Assembly: GCA_030691225.1 (NCBI GenBank)
Contig: JAUYES010000267.1
Coordinates: 1-8,280 of the forward strand
Direction: 5' to 3'
DNA: 8,280 bases
From: Holophaga sp.
GTDB taxonomy: Bacteria; Acidobacteriota; Holophagae; Holophagales; Holophagaceae
Each line of letters begins with the position of its first letter. The stretch's first letter is position 1. A program made the translations under genes and the position numbers. The notes below the pieces were generated by a model. It was not told where the DNA came from. It saw nothing but the letters and a program-made list of their open reading frames with translations, and made no database searches. Positions 1 through 6,426 of this stretch are shown piece after piece.

Positions 1-1170
1 ACCACGCGCTGGATCGAGGCGCGCTTGGTCGGGTGTGGTGTTTTCAGGGACATCCAACACGGTCCGGTGGTGCCGTCCACGGGCTACATCGATCAGTTCG
101 ATTTGGTGCCCTATGCGCCTGGTTTTGTGCTGCGTTTTCCCGAACAACGCACGACAGAAGTTCACCCTGTATTACCGCCGGAACCGGGCCTTTTCCAAAT
201 CTACAAGGAAACCAAAGCCTGGAACCGCATTCTCGGTGTGGTGAATGTCGGGCAGCTCAACGAAGCCTGCCTGAATGGGGAAATTGGTGAAGTGATCAAG
301 ATTGCCGAAGGGTTTCACGAAAAAAAGATCGCCGAATTCGCGGATGTGGTGGCCCAGCGTCGCGACAAAGTGCGCCTGGTGCTCATCGCCGGGCCTTCCA
401 GTTCCGGCAAGACCACCTTCAGCAAACGCTTGATGATCCAACTCCGCGTGAATGGGCTGCGGCCGGTAACCCTGGGCACAGACAATTATTTTGTGGGCCG
501 AGAGCAGACACCACTGGATGAGCATGGCAAACCCGACTTCGAGTGCATGGAGGCCGTGGACGTCACACTCTTCAATCAGCATTTAGAACAGTTGCTCGGG
601 GGCGAGGAGGCGCAGATCCCGACCTACGATTTCCATACGGGCACCCGCGCCAAACACACTACCGCCATGCAGCTGGGCCCCAAAGATGTCCTGATCGTGG
701 AGGGCATCCATGGGCTGAATCCACGGCTCACGGAGGCTGTGCCCGCGGATCACAAACTGAAAATCTACATCAGTGCGCTTACACAGCTGGGGCTCGATGA
801 TCACAACCGCATCATGACCACGGATGTTCGCCTGCTCCGGCGCATCGTGCGCGATCGCAAATACCGTGGCCATGGTGCCAGCCGCACCCTAAATATGTGG
901 CATAGCGTGCTGCGCGGTGAACGCCAGAATATTTTCCCGTTCCAGGAGACCGCGGATTTGATGTTCAACTCCACGCTCATCTACGAACCTGCGGTCTTGC
1001 GCGTTTTTGCGGAGCGCTTCCTGCTGGAAGTGCCCAGCGATGACGAAGCCTTTGGCGAGGCCTATCGTTTGCTCCAATTCGTGCGAATGTTTGTGCCCAT
1101 CTTCCCCGACGAAATTCCCCACACCTCGATCCTGCGGGAGTTTGTGGGGGGGAGCACGTTCGACTATTAA
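1..1170 (+). CDS. nucleoside (uridine) kinase-like protein, 5'-truncated by window edge
   Basis: This is the C-terminal 389 codons of a P-loop kinase of the phosphoribulokinase/uridine kinase superfamily, expected to phosphorylate a nucleoside such as uridine in cytoplasmic salvage. Frame 1 is open from base 1, so the TTG at base 25 is not a credible start. Codons 1 to about 50 (including GPVVPSTGYIDQF) resemble the threonyl-tRNA-synthetase-like region that precedes the kinase in long bacterial members. The stretch AEGFHEKKIAEFAD links to the kinase domain. The Walker A motif GPSSSGKTT starts at codon 131 (Lys137), and the acidic DNYF motif typical of uridine kinases is at codon 161. The ending REFVGGSTFDY is characteristic of this long subfamily. 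Full-length members have about 550 residues, so roughly 160 codons should lie upstream. The kinase fold is clear; the exact substrate is not shown, because long TGS-containing members are often annotated only as 'nucleoside kinase'. Confidence 0.87.
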   Translation, partial: TTRWIEARLVGCGVFRDIQHGPVVPSTGYIDQFDLVPYAPGFVLRFPEQRTTEVHPVLPPEPGLFQIYKETKAWNRILGVVNVGQLNEACLNGEIGEVIKIAEGFHEKKIAEFADVVAQRRDKVRLVLIAGPSSSGKTTFSKRLMIQLRVNGLRPVTLGTDNYFVGREQTPLDEHGKPDFECMEAVDVTLFNQHLEQLLGGEEAQIPTYDFHTGTRAKHTTAMQLGPKDVLIVEGIHGLNPRLTEAVPADHKLKIYISALTQLGLDDHNRIMTTDVRLLRRIVRDRKYRGHGASRTLNMWHSVLRGERQNIFPFQETADLMFNSTLIYEPAVLRVFAERFLLEVPSDDEAFGEAYRLLQFVRMFVPIFPDEIPHTSILREFVGGSTFDY

Positions 1171-1207
1171 TAACGCACGAAAGCCTTTGGCTTCCGTGCG
1201 TTATTAA
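1167..1207. terminator. bidirectional hairpin terminator between convergent genes
   Basis: Bases 1167-1185 and 1189-1207 form an inverted repeat of 19 pairs around a 3-nt TTT loop. The one imperfect position (1180 with 1194) is A-C in plus-strand RNA but a G-U wobble in minus-strand RNA. The outer arms are A/T-rich (TTAATAA / TTATTAA), which supplies a U-rich end in both directions. The left arm includes the kinase stop codon (1168-1170), and the right arm ends 5 bp before the last base of the M56-SLT gene. The position between two convergent genes fits a shared intrinsic terminator. Confidence 0.85.
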
Positions 1208-1212
1208 GCGAA

Positions 1213-3318
1213 TTAAGACTTTTCGTTTTTGTCCATCACCACACGGAAATTGGCGGTGTCGGGGGTGAGATCCACGGTGGTTTCACCATACCGGCTGGTG
1301 CTGCGTTCGGTGATTCGGACCGTTAGGCTCTTGCCTGTCCTGATTTCTGTCCTGATTTTTGGATGGGAGACAAATCGTACGATTGCGCGTCGCGCTGCGT
1401 CACCCACGGTGATTTTGCCGACTGGTTTTTCGGTGCCATCGACACGGAATTCGACGTCGAAACCATCCAACGTGATCACCTGCATATCCACTTCCCATTC
1501 GTCATTCTTGAGGCGCTTCATTTCCCCCGTTGCGGTGGCGGCGGGTAATTGTTTTAGCCAAGCTTCGCTAAGGGGTTCGGGCGTAGCACCCTGTTTGGCA
1601 AGAATGCGAAGAAAATCCTCTGGGCTAACACCTTTCAGGTTGGCATCCACGCCGCCGACCTGGTCGGCTCGGAGAGCCGGGTAGCTAAGCGTTAGCGAAC
1701 GGTCCTCCGCGCCATTCGTGAAGAGCCAATTCCAGTTTTCTGCGAGTAGGGTTGCGAGTTCACTGCGGGTCAGGCTGAATTCCAGCGTGAGTTTTCCGTT
1801 GTGTCGTGCCAGGTGGATTCGCCGCGAGGTATCAGCGTTAGGCTTTGGTTGAAGGTGCCGAGTCGAGGACTCCCTCGGAGTGCCCACGGTTGGAGTCTCG
1901 CTCGGGACGTCAGGCTGAACAGCCTTTTCTTTCGCCAGACGCAATACGGTAGGCAGGTAGCGGCGAGTCTCTTCGCTCATTTTTCCTGAATCGCTAGCCT
2001 CTTCTCCGCCGTTATAGGCAGCGATGGCCTTGTTCCAATCTCCCTGGTAGCGATCCAGCAGAAACCTCAGGTACCGGGCTCCGGCGGCCATGACTTGAGC
2101 GGGGTCTTGAAGGTTCTGGGCGCCATATTTCCGTGCGGTGGCTGGCATCACTTGGAGTAAGCCCATCGAGCCATTGGGGCTCATGGCGTTTGGGTCAAAA
2201 TGACTTTCGGTTTCGGCGATGGCGCGCAATAAATTCGGATCGATGCCCTCTTTGGCCGCTAGCGCGTCGAGTTGGGCGATTAGGGTGGCGGGGCGCAAGA
2301 TCGGGACGATGACAACGGGCTTCTCCAGGGTGGAGGCGAGCACCGGGGATAGCAAGCTGGCAGCCAGGAGAAGGGGCAGCAGCCCTCCGAAAGGCAGGCG
2401 CGGTTGGGATGGCTTCACTAAGCGTTGGATGCGGTGCATAAGGTCTCCTTGGTGGGCTCCCAGGGCGGGAGCAGGGAGCTGGAAGAGATCCAGTTCCGCT
2501 AGGGCCAGAGCCAGGCGCCGCGGTTCGCCGATGGCTTTGGCCGCGAGGTCATCGCAGGCTTCCTCGCGTGTTGTGCGGATCTTGGCCGAGATCCACCAAA
2601 CGGCGGGGTGGTAGAAAAGCAGGGTTTCACAGAGACACTGCAGCAGATTGGCCAGGTAATCCTGACGGAGAATGTGAGCGAGTTCGTGGGCCAGCAAAGC
2701 TTCCAGCAGATCTGAATTCATACCCGTCACGAGTGAGGCTGGGATTAGAACGGTAGGTTTCCACCACCCGTGGGCCATGGGCCCCTCCACTCGCGTGCTG
2801 ACCCGAAGGATGGGGCAGCGCCGAAGCCCGAGTCGTCGGGCCAAATTTTGGAAGCGCTTCTGCCAATCCATGGGCGCGGAGTCGGAATGGCGGCTACGCA
2901 TGCGGTTGAGCCAAAGCCACCCACCGCCTAGGCGGAGCAGAAGGAACAGGCAGCCCAGCATCCAAATCGCCACCATCCATGGCAAGGCGGGGCGCAGCGC
3001 CTGTTCGATTCGGGTGCCTAGGTTGGTCGAAGGCTGGGCGAGTCGCAGCGAAGGAATTAGGGGCGAATCGACTGAGTCGATACCCGATTGGGTCATGATG
3101 CGACTCGGTTGGGGCCAATGGTGATTGAGTGTCAGGGCTGGGAAAACCAAACAAGCTAGCATCGCCGCGCAGGCGACGAAATGGCGAACCCGAGCCGAAG
3201 CGTTCCGCAGCAATCGAAGGAGCAGGCTTAATAGCAATGCGACAAGGGTTCCTTGCCAAAGGAAGTGAACTAAGGCCCACCCAAAGGCCAGGGCCACAGG
3301 TTGCCCGAGCCAGTTCAT
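1213..3318 (-). CDS. BlaR1-like M56 metallopeptidase fused to a lytic transglycosylase (SLT) domain
   Basis: A 701-residue membrane protein. Hydrophobic segments lie at about 7-36, 45-65, 113-136 and 308-330. Between the third and fourth lies an M56 (BlaR1/MecR1) zinc protease with HELAH at 211-215 and a downstream EEACDD at 252-257, whose glutamate is the expected third zinc ligand. After the fourth segment, in the part expected outside the membrane, residues about 345-450 form an SLT lytic transglycosylase domain: catalytic-type Glu371 in ETESHF, then GSMGLLQVMPATA and AAYNGG. Residues about 485-701 match nothing I recognise. BlaR1 normally ends in a penicillin-binding sensor at this position, so the SLT domain appears to replace it. 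The start is ATG at 3318 with GGAG 8 nt upstream, and it overlaps the BlaI gene stop by 4 nt (ATGA), indicating translational coupling. Inferred role: membrane sensor that inactivates the neighbouring BlaI repressor in response to cell-wall state. Both domains are confidently seen; the signalling role is inferred. Confidence 0.88.
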   Translation of the reverse strand: MNWLGQPVALAFGWALVHFLWQGTLVALLLSLLLRLLRNASARVRHFVACAAMLACLVFPALTLNHHWPQPSRIMTQSGIDSVDSPLIPSLRLAQPSTNLGTRIEQALRPALPWMVAIWMLGCLFLLLRLGGGWLWLNRMRSRHSDSAPMDWQKRFQNLARRLGLRRCPILRVSTRVEGPMAHGWWKPTVLIPASLVTGMNSDLLEALLAHELAHILRQDYLANLLQCLCETLLFYHPAVWWISAKIRTTREEACDDLAAKAIGEPRRLALALAELDLFQLPAPALGAHQGDLMHRIQRLVKPSQPRLPFGGLLPLLLAASLLSPVLASTLEKPVVIVPILRPATLIAQLDALAAKEGIDPNLLRAIAETESHFDPNAMSPNGSMGLLQVMPATARKYGAQNLQDPAQVMAAGARYLRFLLDRYQGDWNKAIAAYNGGEEASDSGKMSEETRRYLPTVLRLAKEKAVQPDVPSETPTVGTPRESSTRHLQPKPNADTSRRIHLARHNGKLTLEFSLTRSELATLLAENWNWLFTNGAEDRSLTLSYPALRADQVGGVDANLKGVSPEDFLRILAKQGATPEPLSEAWLKQLPAATATGEMKRLKNDEWEVDMQVITLDGFDVEFRVDGTEKPVGKITVGDAARRAIVRFVSHPKIRTEIRTGKSLTVRITERSTSRYGETTVDLTPDTANFRVVMDKNEKS
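1335..1358. repeat. perfect 12-bp tandem duplication inside the M56-SLT gene
   Basis: CTGTCCTGATTT occurs twice back to back (1335-1346 and 1347-1358). It lies in the coding sequence and preserves the frame, giving the repeated peptide IRTEIRTG near the C-terminus. It could be a recent slippage duplication or natural protein sequence. Confidence 0.8.
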
Positions 3319-3710
3319 TGTTCAGTCTCCCGGAAGAGTGCCTGAATCTCGGAACGTTCTTGTTCGCTGACCCGACCCGACTTGAGGGCGGCCAGCACCA
3401 GATCCTTCGCGGATCCCGAAAAGGCACGCTCCATGAGATCGGCAACTAGGCCTTCCCGCATCGCTGCTGGAGGGTGGGCCGGGGCGTAGACATGGGATCG
3501 TTCACTCTCATTGCGAACCACCAGCTTTTTTTCGAACATCACTTGAAGCATTCGCAGAACGCCGGTGTAGCTGAGTTCCCGCTCAAGATTTATTGCCTGG
3601 TGGACCTGTTTCACGGTGGCGGGGCCGAGTCGCCACAGCACCCGCAAAAGGCTCAGCTCAACATCTGTCGGTCGGGGCGGTCTAGACACTCGAAACTCCA
3701 AAAGTTTCAT
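3315..3710 (-). CDS. BlaI/MecI/CopY-family transcriptional repressor
   Basis: A 131-residue repressor of the BlaI/MecI winged-helix family, expected to bind DNA as a dimer and to be inactivated by its M56 partner. The N-terminal winged helix spans about residues 13-75: PTDVELSLLRVLWRLGPATVKQV, then a recognition-helix region LSYTGVLRMLQVMFEKKLVVR, then a wing ending near HVYAP. The remainder (about 76-131) is the helical dimerisation part, in which a BlaR1-type protease would be expected to cut; I cannot point to a specific scissile bond. The length is normal for the family. ATG at 3710 has only a weak GAG upstream. The gene ends in an ATGA overlap with the M56-SLT gene, the gene order of many BlaI-BlaR1 pairs. 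The tandem dyads just upstream suggest autoregulation. No beta-lactamase gene is adjacent, so the wider regulon is unknown. Confidence 0.9.
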   Translation of the reverse strand: MKLLEFRVSRPPRPTDVELSLLRVLWRLGPATVKQVHQAINLERELSYTGVLRMLQVMFEKKLVVRNESERSHVYAPAHPPAAMREGLVADLMERAFSGSAKDLVLAALKSGRVSEQERSEIQALFRETEQ

Positions 3711-3722
3711 CTACTCAAACAT

Positions 3723-3756
3723 GTCTACGAAGTATTGTCTACTAAGTATTGAGTAC
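3723..3756 (-). promoter_or_regulatory. tandem 14-bp repeat, probable BlaI operator
   Basis: GTCTACGAAGTATT (3723-3736) is followed immediately by GTCTACTAAGTATT (3737-3750), 13 of 14 bases identical. Read on the minus strand, each copy holds a dyad: TACTTAGTA (TACT-N-AGTA) and TACTTCGTA (TAC-N3-GTA). The 16-mer TACTCAATACTTAGTA (3740-3755) resembles the TACT...AGTA layout of known BlaI/MecI operators. The repeats lie 13-40 nt upstream of the blaI-like start codon, where a bound repressor would block transcription. I see no clear -35/-10 pair. Operator function is inferred from position and dyad form. Confidence 0.6.
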
Positions 3757-3761
3757 ATCGT

Positions 3762-3811
3762 TTTATAAACGAAGAAGACCCCCAGTATTGGGGGCCTTCT
3801 TTGTTTATAAA
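3762..3811. terminator. long hairpin terminator downstream of the XRE regulator
   Basis: Arms 3762-3777 and 3796-3811 pair over 16 positions with one imperfect pair (G-U in plus-strand RNA, A-C in minus-strand RNA). After one mismatch (3778 with 3795), CCCCCA (3779-3784) pairs with TGGGGG (3789-3794) around the loop GTAT. The GC-rich core is flanked by T/A-rich outer arms, as in a bidirectional intrinsic terminator. It sits just after the stop of the minus-strand XRE gene, so its likely job is to stop that transcript before the BlaI promoter region. Confidence 0.85.
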
Positions 3812-3816
3812 TGATC

Positions 3817-4272
3817 TTATTCGATGACGACCCAAACCTTACGGCCCTCTTTGGCCGACTGGACCAAGATCATCATGGCCTCAGAAACAGGTTTGCCTTT
3901 GGAACTGCCATCGGCCAAGTCAACAATGGCAATCAGATCTTTTTCTTCGGCCGGAAGGCTCACGCTGCGGGGGATTTCGCGTTTGCTGTTTTTGCCATCG
4001 GGCAAGCAGGAGGGAGGAGCCGGCAGAATAAAGCCTTCGCCGGTTTCTAGAGCCTTCAGGCTTGTCCTGAATAGGGCCGCAAGGGCGACCATGGCGCTAC
4101 CCGACGGCTTGATCTTGTCGCGTTCCCAGAAGGAAATGGAGGCTTGGTCGACCCGCAGGGTGGCAGCCATTTCTTCTTGGGACCAAGCCCAATTCACCCG
4201 AACTGCCTTGATACGATCGCCAAGCGAATTCAATACAGGCGCGACTTCGAGGTTGTTTTCTTTGCGTTTCAA
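3817..4272 (-). CDS. XRE-family helix-turn-helix regulator
   Basis: A 151-residue protein with an N-terminal XRE/Cro-type helix-turn-helix at about residues 16-75: LGDRIKAVRVNWAWSQEEMA, then RVDQASISFWERDKIKPS, with the family's characteristic W-E pair after the recognition helix. Residues about 80-151 are a C-terminal part I do not recognise; it has no signal peptide or membrane segment and ends in KVWVVIE. The start is TTG at 4272, preceded by AGGAG with a 5-nt spacer; this ribosome site decides the unusual start, as no ATG precedes the DNA-binding domain in frame. A sigma70-like promoter lies upstream and a strong hairpin follows the stop, so it is probably transcribed on its own despite the co-directional nucleotidase gene behind it. 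The target genes are unknown; autoregulation is possible. The DNA-binding role is well supported. Confidence 0.83.
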   Translation of the reverse strand: MKRKENNLEVAPVLNSLGDRIKAVRVNWAWSQEEMAATLRVDQASISFWERDKIKPSGSAMVALAALFRTSLKALETGEGFILPAPPSCLPDGKNSKREIPRSVSLPAEEKDLIAIVDLADGSSKGKPVSEAMMILVQSAKEGRKVWVVIE

Positions 4273-4313
4273 GGGAACTCCTGGGATTGGTTGAATATGG
4301 TGAAAAGTGACTA

Positions 4314-4342
4314 ACTATAAATCTAGAAATGTGATGTATCAA
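4314..4342 (-). promoter_or_regulatory. sigma70-like promoter for the XRE regulator
   Basis: On the minus strand, TTGATA (complement of 4337-4342) and TATAGT (complement of 4314-4319) are separated by exactly 17 nt. This is close to the TTGACA-N17-TATAAT consensus. It lies in the 86-bp gap between the nucleotidase stop and the regulator's TTG start, in an AT-rich stretch that contrasts with the flanking coding DNA. Confidence 0.65.
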
Positions 4343-4358
4343 GAGGATTTATTAGAGT

Positions 4359-5840
4359 TTATAGATTTCGTTCATGAGGAAGGGTAGGCACTGGGGCATA
4401 AACCGCAAGGGTTGGATCTACAAAATACAGATTACTAATTCGGCCAGTGTAGGCACTGGCGTACTGCTGGATCTGATCCGCAAATCGGGTTTGCTGGTAA
4501 CCATCCCTGAAAATACTGCCCCAGCGTAGGTTAAAAGCGGATTCGACTTGGGTCGCATAGGAAGCTACCACGCGCTCTTGCTCCATAAGATGCTGTTGGC
4601 TGGCAACCCGCTCTGCCTGGAGATGATTGGCCTCCTGATCCAGTGCTTGGAGTGCTTCGGGGCTAAGTCGAGTTGCTAACAAGCGGCGATGCTGGCGATT
4701 GCGGGTGTGCTTGTCTTCCAATAGAGAGGTTTGGGTCTCTTCTTGCCGCCGCATGGTTTCAGTGCGAAGGAACAACTGAAGGTCTTCGGCGAGATCCTCG
4801 AGTCGCTGCAGTGTGGCCCCCAGTTCTGGTATCAGCAGCAGGGTTTGCCAGGACACGCTTTTTTTTGAGCGGAGAATATCGCCATAGATGTGGTCGCCCA
4901 CATAGAGCACTTCCTCGCCAAAAGCCTGGAGTTGGTCCTCAAGCCACCCGGCATTGCCTCCCTGGAAGGCCTTGGGATGCCCTTCGTTCGCCTCGGCGGG
5001 CTGAGGCTCTTGAAAAAAAACAGGTTTCCTTGAACTGGTGACCACGAAATCGAAGTAGTCCTCCCACAGAGGGCGAGCGGGATCCTGGTCATTTAACAGG
5101 AAGCTCAGTACGCCGTTTGTGAAATTCCAATCGCTGTTGGAGACCACAAAGAGCTTCTTGCCTGCGCGCTTCCATCGGTCCAGGGCGGCGGAGAGTTCCG
5201 GATCCCTAAGGATGTAGAACTCCCGATTGGCAAGGATCTCTGCCTTCATTTCGCCATTGCGATGGGCGGTATCAATGGCCCACCGCACATCGTGGAAAAG
5301 GTCGATAAATTCTTTGCCGGAAATCCAACCTTGTTCGCGACCCTCCACCAGCACCGCATAGAGAAAGCTTTCAGGAATCTCAAACAACGTGTCGATGCTG
5401 CGAAAACCTTCACCGCCGGCCGAAAGGCGCCGGTGGCCATAGGCCGCATCAATTTCGGGTTGCCCTAGGGGTTCACGGCCATGGCACGCGCGCACCACCA
5501 TGCGCTCGGAATTGAGCTTGAGCAAATTCCCCCGATGGCCATCCAGTACGAGTCCGCGAATCGAAAACGTCGGATCATACGCAATTTCCAGCAGGCGGGC
5601 ATCGAAGCCGCGTTCCGCAACCAATAGCTGGCTCGATTTTCGATAGGCTAAGGCATCGATTTCGGGTGAGCGGTAATGGCTCAATGTGTAATCCATGTCG
5701 AAACCAACGGCCTTTACATTCTGTAAATGCAGGTCACGAAGGGCGAAGACCTTCCGTGCATGGGCCAGCCCGTGCGCCTGCTCGGCCCCCCAGTTGCGAG
5801 GAATAGCTAGTAGCGAGGGAACAAGATTCTTCGTCGGCAT
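4359..5840 (-). CDS. HAD-superfamily 5'-nucleotidase (cN-II/IG type)
   Basis: A 493-residue cytosolic nucleotidase of the HAD superfamily, in the branch that includes the eukaryotic purine 5'-nucleotidase NT5C2; it should hydrolyse nucleoside monophosphates to nucleoside and phosphate. All four HAD motifs are visible: FDMDYTL with nucleophile Asp48 and general acid/base Asp50; VVSNSDW with Ser234; SSRKPVFF with Lys272; and GDHIYGD with magnesium-binding Asp316 and Asp321. Residues about 345-440 are rich in Glu, Gln, Arg and Leu and look strongly helical, possibly coiled coil, before a short C-terminal segment. The length is close to that of the family. ATG at 5840 has no strong ribosome site. 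It lies 36 nt downstream of the SprT-like gene on the same strand, so the two are probably co-transcribed. Nucleotide preference (IMP/GMP in eukaryotic relatives) cannot be read from the sequence. Confidence 0.88.
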   Translation of the reverse strand: MPTKNLVPSLLAIPRNWGAEQAHGLAHARKVFALRDLHLQNVKAVGFDMDYTLSHYRSPEIDALAYRKSSQLLVAERGFDARLLEIAYDPTFSIRGLVLDGHRGNLLKLNSERMVVRACHGREPLGQPEIDAAYGHRRLSAGGEGFRSIDTLFEIPESFLYAVLVEGREQGWISGKEFIDLFHDVRWAIDTAHRNGEMKAEILANREFYILRDPELSAALDRWKRAGKKLFVVSNSDWNFTNGVLSFLLNDQDPARPLWEDYFDFVVTSSRKPVFFQEPQPAEANEGHPKAFQGGNAGWLEDQLQAFGEEVLYVGDHIYGDILRSKKSVSWQTLLLIPELGATLQRLEDLAEDLQLFLRTETMRRQEETQTSLLEDKHTRNRQHRRLLATRLSPEALQALDQEANHLQAERVASQQHLMEQERVVASYATQVESAFNLRWGSIFRDGYQQTRFADQIQQYASAYTGRISNLYFVDPTLAVYAPVPTLPHERNL

Positions 5841-5876
5841 TGAATGACTCTACTCGAAGGAAGTGCAAGTCCAGAA

Positions 5877-6287
5877 TCACCGCACTTCAGGGCCTTCATC
5901 ATCCGACCCAATGCCATGGGTGATGCTTTGATGCTGAAAGGTTTCCCAGGCCAGGGTACGAAAAGTGTCGCCATGGCCCCAGTTCTTTGCGCCCTCTTTC
6001 CATAACTTGAAATGAATGAGTTCGTGTTCCAGGATGCGCCGGGTCACGGCCTCGGGATCGTGGCACAAGCACCCGCAAACCTGCACGGGCCAGGGGCGGT
6101 CGCGCCTACGCAGGAGCGGAATGGAAAGGCGGATTTCGGGATGCCACTTGCCTCGGATGTCCTTCTCGATCACGAATAGCCCCGCGCATCGGGACATGCG
6201 GGGTGACCAGATCACGGGGGGGGCGGGCAGATTCCATCCAGCCTCGCGGAGGATCGCTTGGGCGCGGTGGCGGAGGGTGAAGGTCAT
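5877..6287 (-). CDS. SprT-like zinc metalloprotease
   Basis: A 136-residue protein with a SprT-type active site: HELIH at 88-92 (zinc ligands His88 and His92, catalytic Glu89) and a third ligand His105 in GHGDTF, the arrangement seen in SprT and in the protease core of eukaryotic Spartan. No C-terminal zinc ribbon is present, so it is a short member (E. coli SprT is about 165 residues). It has no signal peptide or membrane segment and is expected to be cytoplasmic. I chose ATG at 6287 because family-like sequence (TFTLRHRAQAILREAGW) begins there; an upstream ATG at 6371 would add 28 residues without recognisable features. Neither start has a convincing ribosome site. It precedes the nucleotidase gene by 36 nt, suggesting an operon. 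A role in DNA-protein crosslink repair is known for the eukaryotic relatives but is only a possibility here. Confidence 0.8.
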   Translation of the reverse strand: MTFTLRHRAQAILREAGWNLPAPPVIWSPRMSRCAGLFVIEKDIRGKWHPEIRLSIPLLRRRDRPWPVQVCGCLCHDPEAVTRRILEHELIHFKLWKEGAKNWGHGDTFRTLAWETFQHQSITHGIGSDDEGPEVR

Positions 6288-6426
6288 GGTCTTAAGTCTG
6301 GGGCAGTTTTGAGTGAAATCAGCCCCTTTCGGGTGGGTTGGGGCTCCCGCTGAAATCTTCCAGGGCTTCATGTTGCTTAGTGGTCATAATCAGAGCCGCT
6401 CGTTGAGTCTTCTGAGGGTGTTCTTC
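6288..6426. other. divergent intergenic region, no firm promoter
   Basis: This 139-bp gap separates the divergently transcribed SprT-like and exported-protein genes, so promoters for both should lie here. I find no convincing -35/-10 pair on either strand. It contains a short possible hairpin (AGCCCC 6321-6326 with GGGGCT 6340-6345, 13-nt loop) and two copies of TGAAATC (6314-6320, 6351-6357), all too weak to assign a role. Confidence 0.4.

Noticed and set aside
1213..3318. Interpretation as a classical beta-lactam sensor BlaR1 with a nearby beta-lactamase
   Set aside because: No penicillin-binding SxxK/SxN/KTG domain is seen after the fourth membrane segment, and no beta-lactamase gene is in the window.
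2894..3445. 183-codon minus-strand open frame overlapping the BlaI and M56 genes
   Set aside because: It is out of frame with two recognised genes and has a Pro/Arg/Ser-rich composition typical of a shadow frame.
3824..4294. 156-codon plus-strand open frame opposite the XRE regulator
   Set aside because: It is antisense to a clear helix-turn-helix gene, has no recognisable domain and is explained by the reverse complement of real coding sequence.
4859..4866. Run of eight T (and a run of eight A at 5013-5020) as programmed frameshift sites in the nucleotidase gene
   Set aside because: The reading frame is continuous through both with all HAD motifs in one frame, so no frameshift is needed.
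6321..6345. Hairpin AGCCCC/GGGGCT as a terminator or riboswitch
   Set aside because: It has only six pairs and a 13-nt loop, no T-run, and lies between divergent genes where no terminator is expected.
6288..6371. Upstream ATG at 6371 for the SprT-like gene
   Set aside because: The extra 28 residues show no family resemblance and there is no ribosome site; kept as an alternative only.
6313..6426. Upstream start extending the exported protein by 38 residues
   Set aside because: The added residues would place the signal peptide internally; ATG 6427 has a ribosome site and a proper signal peptide.
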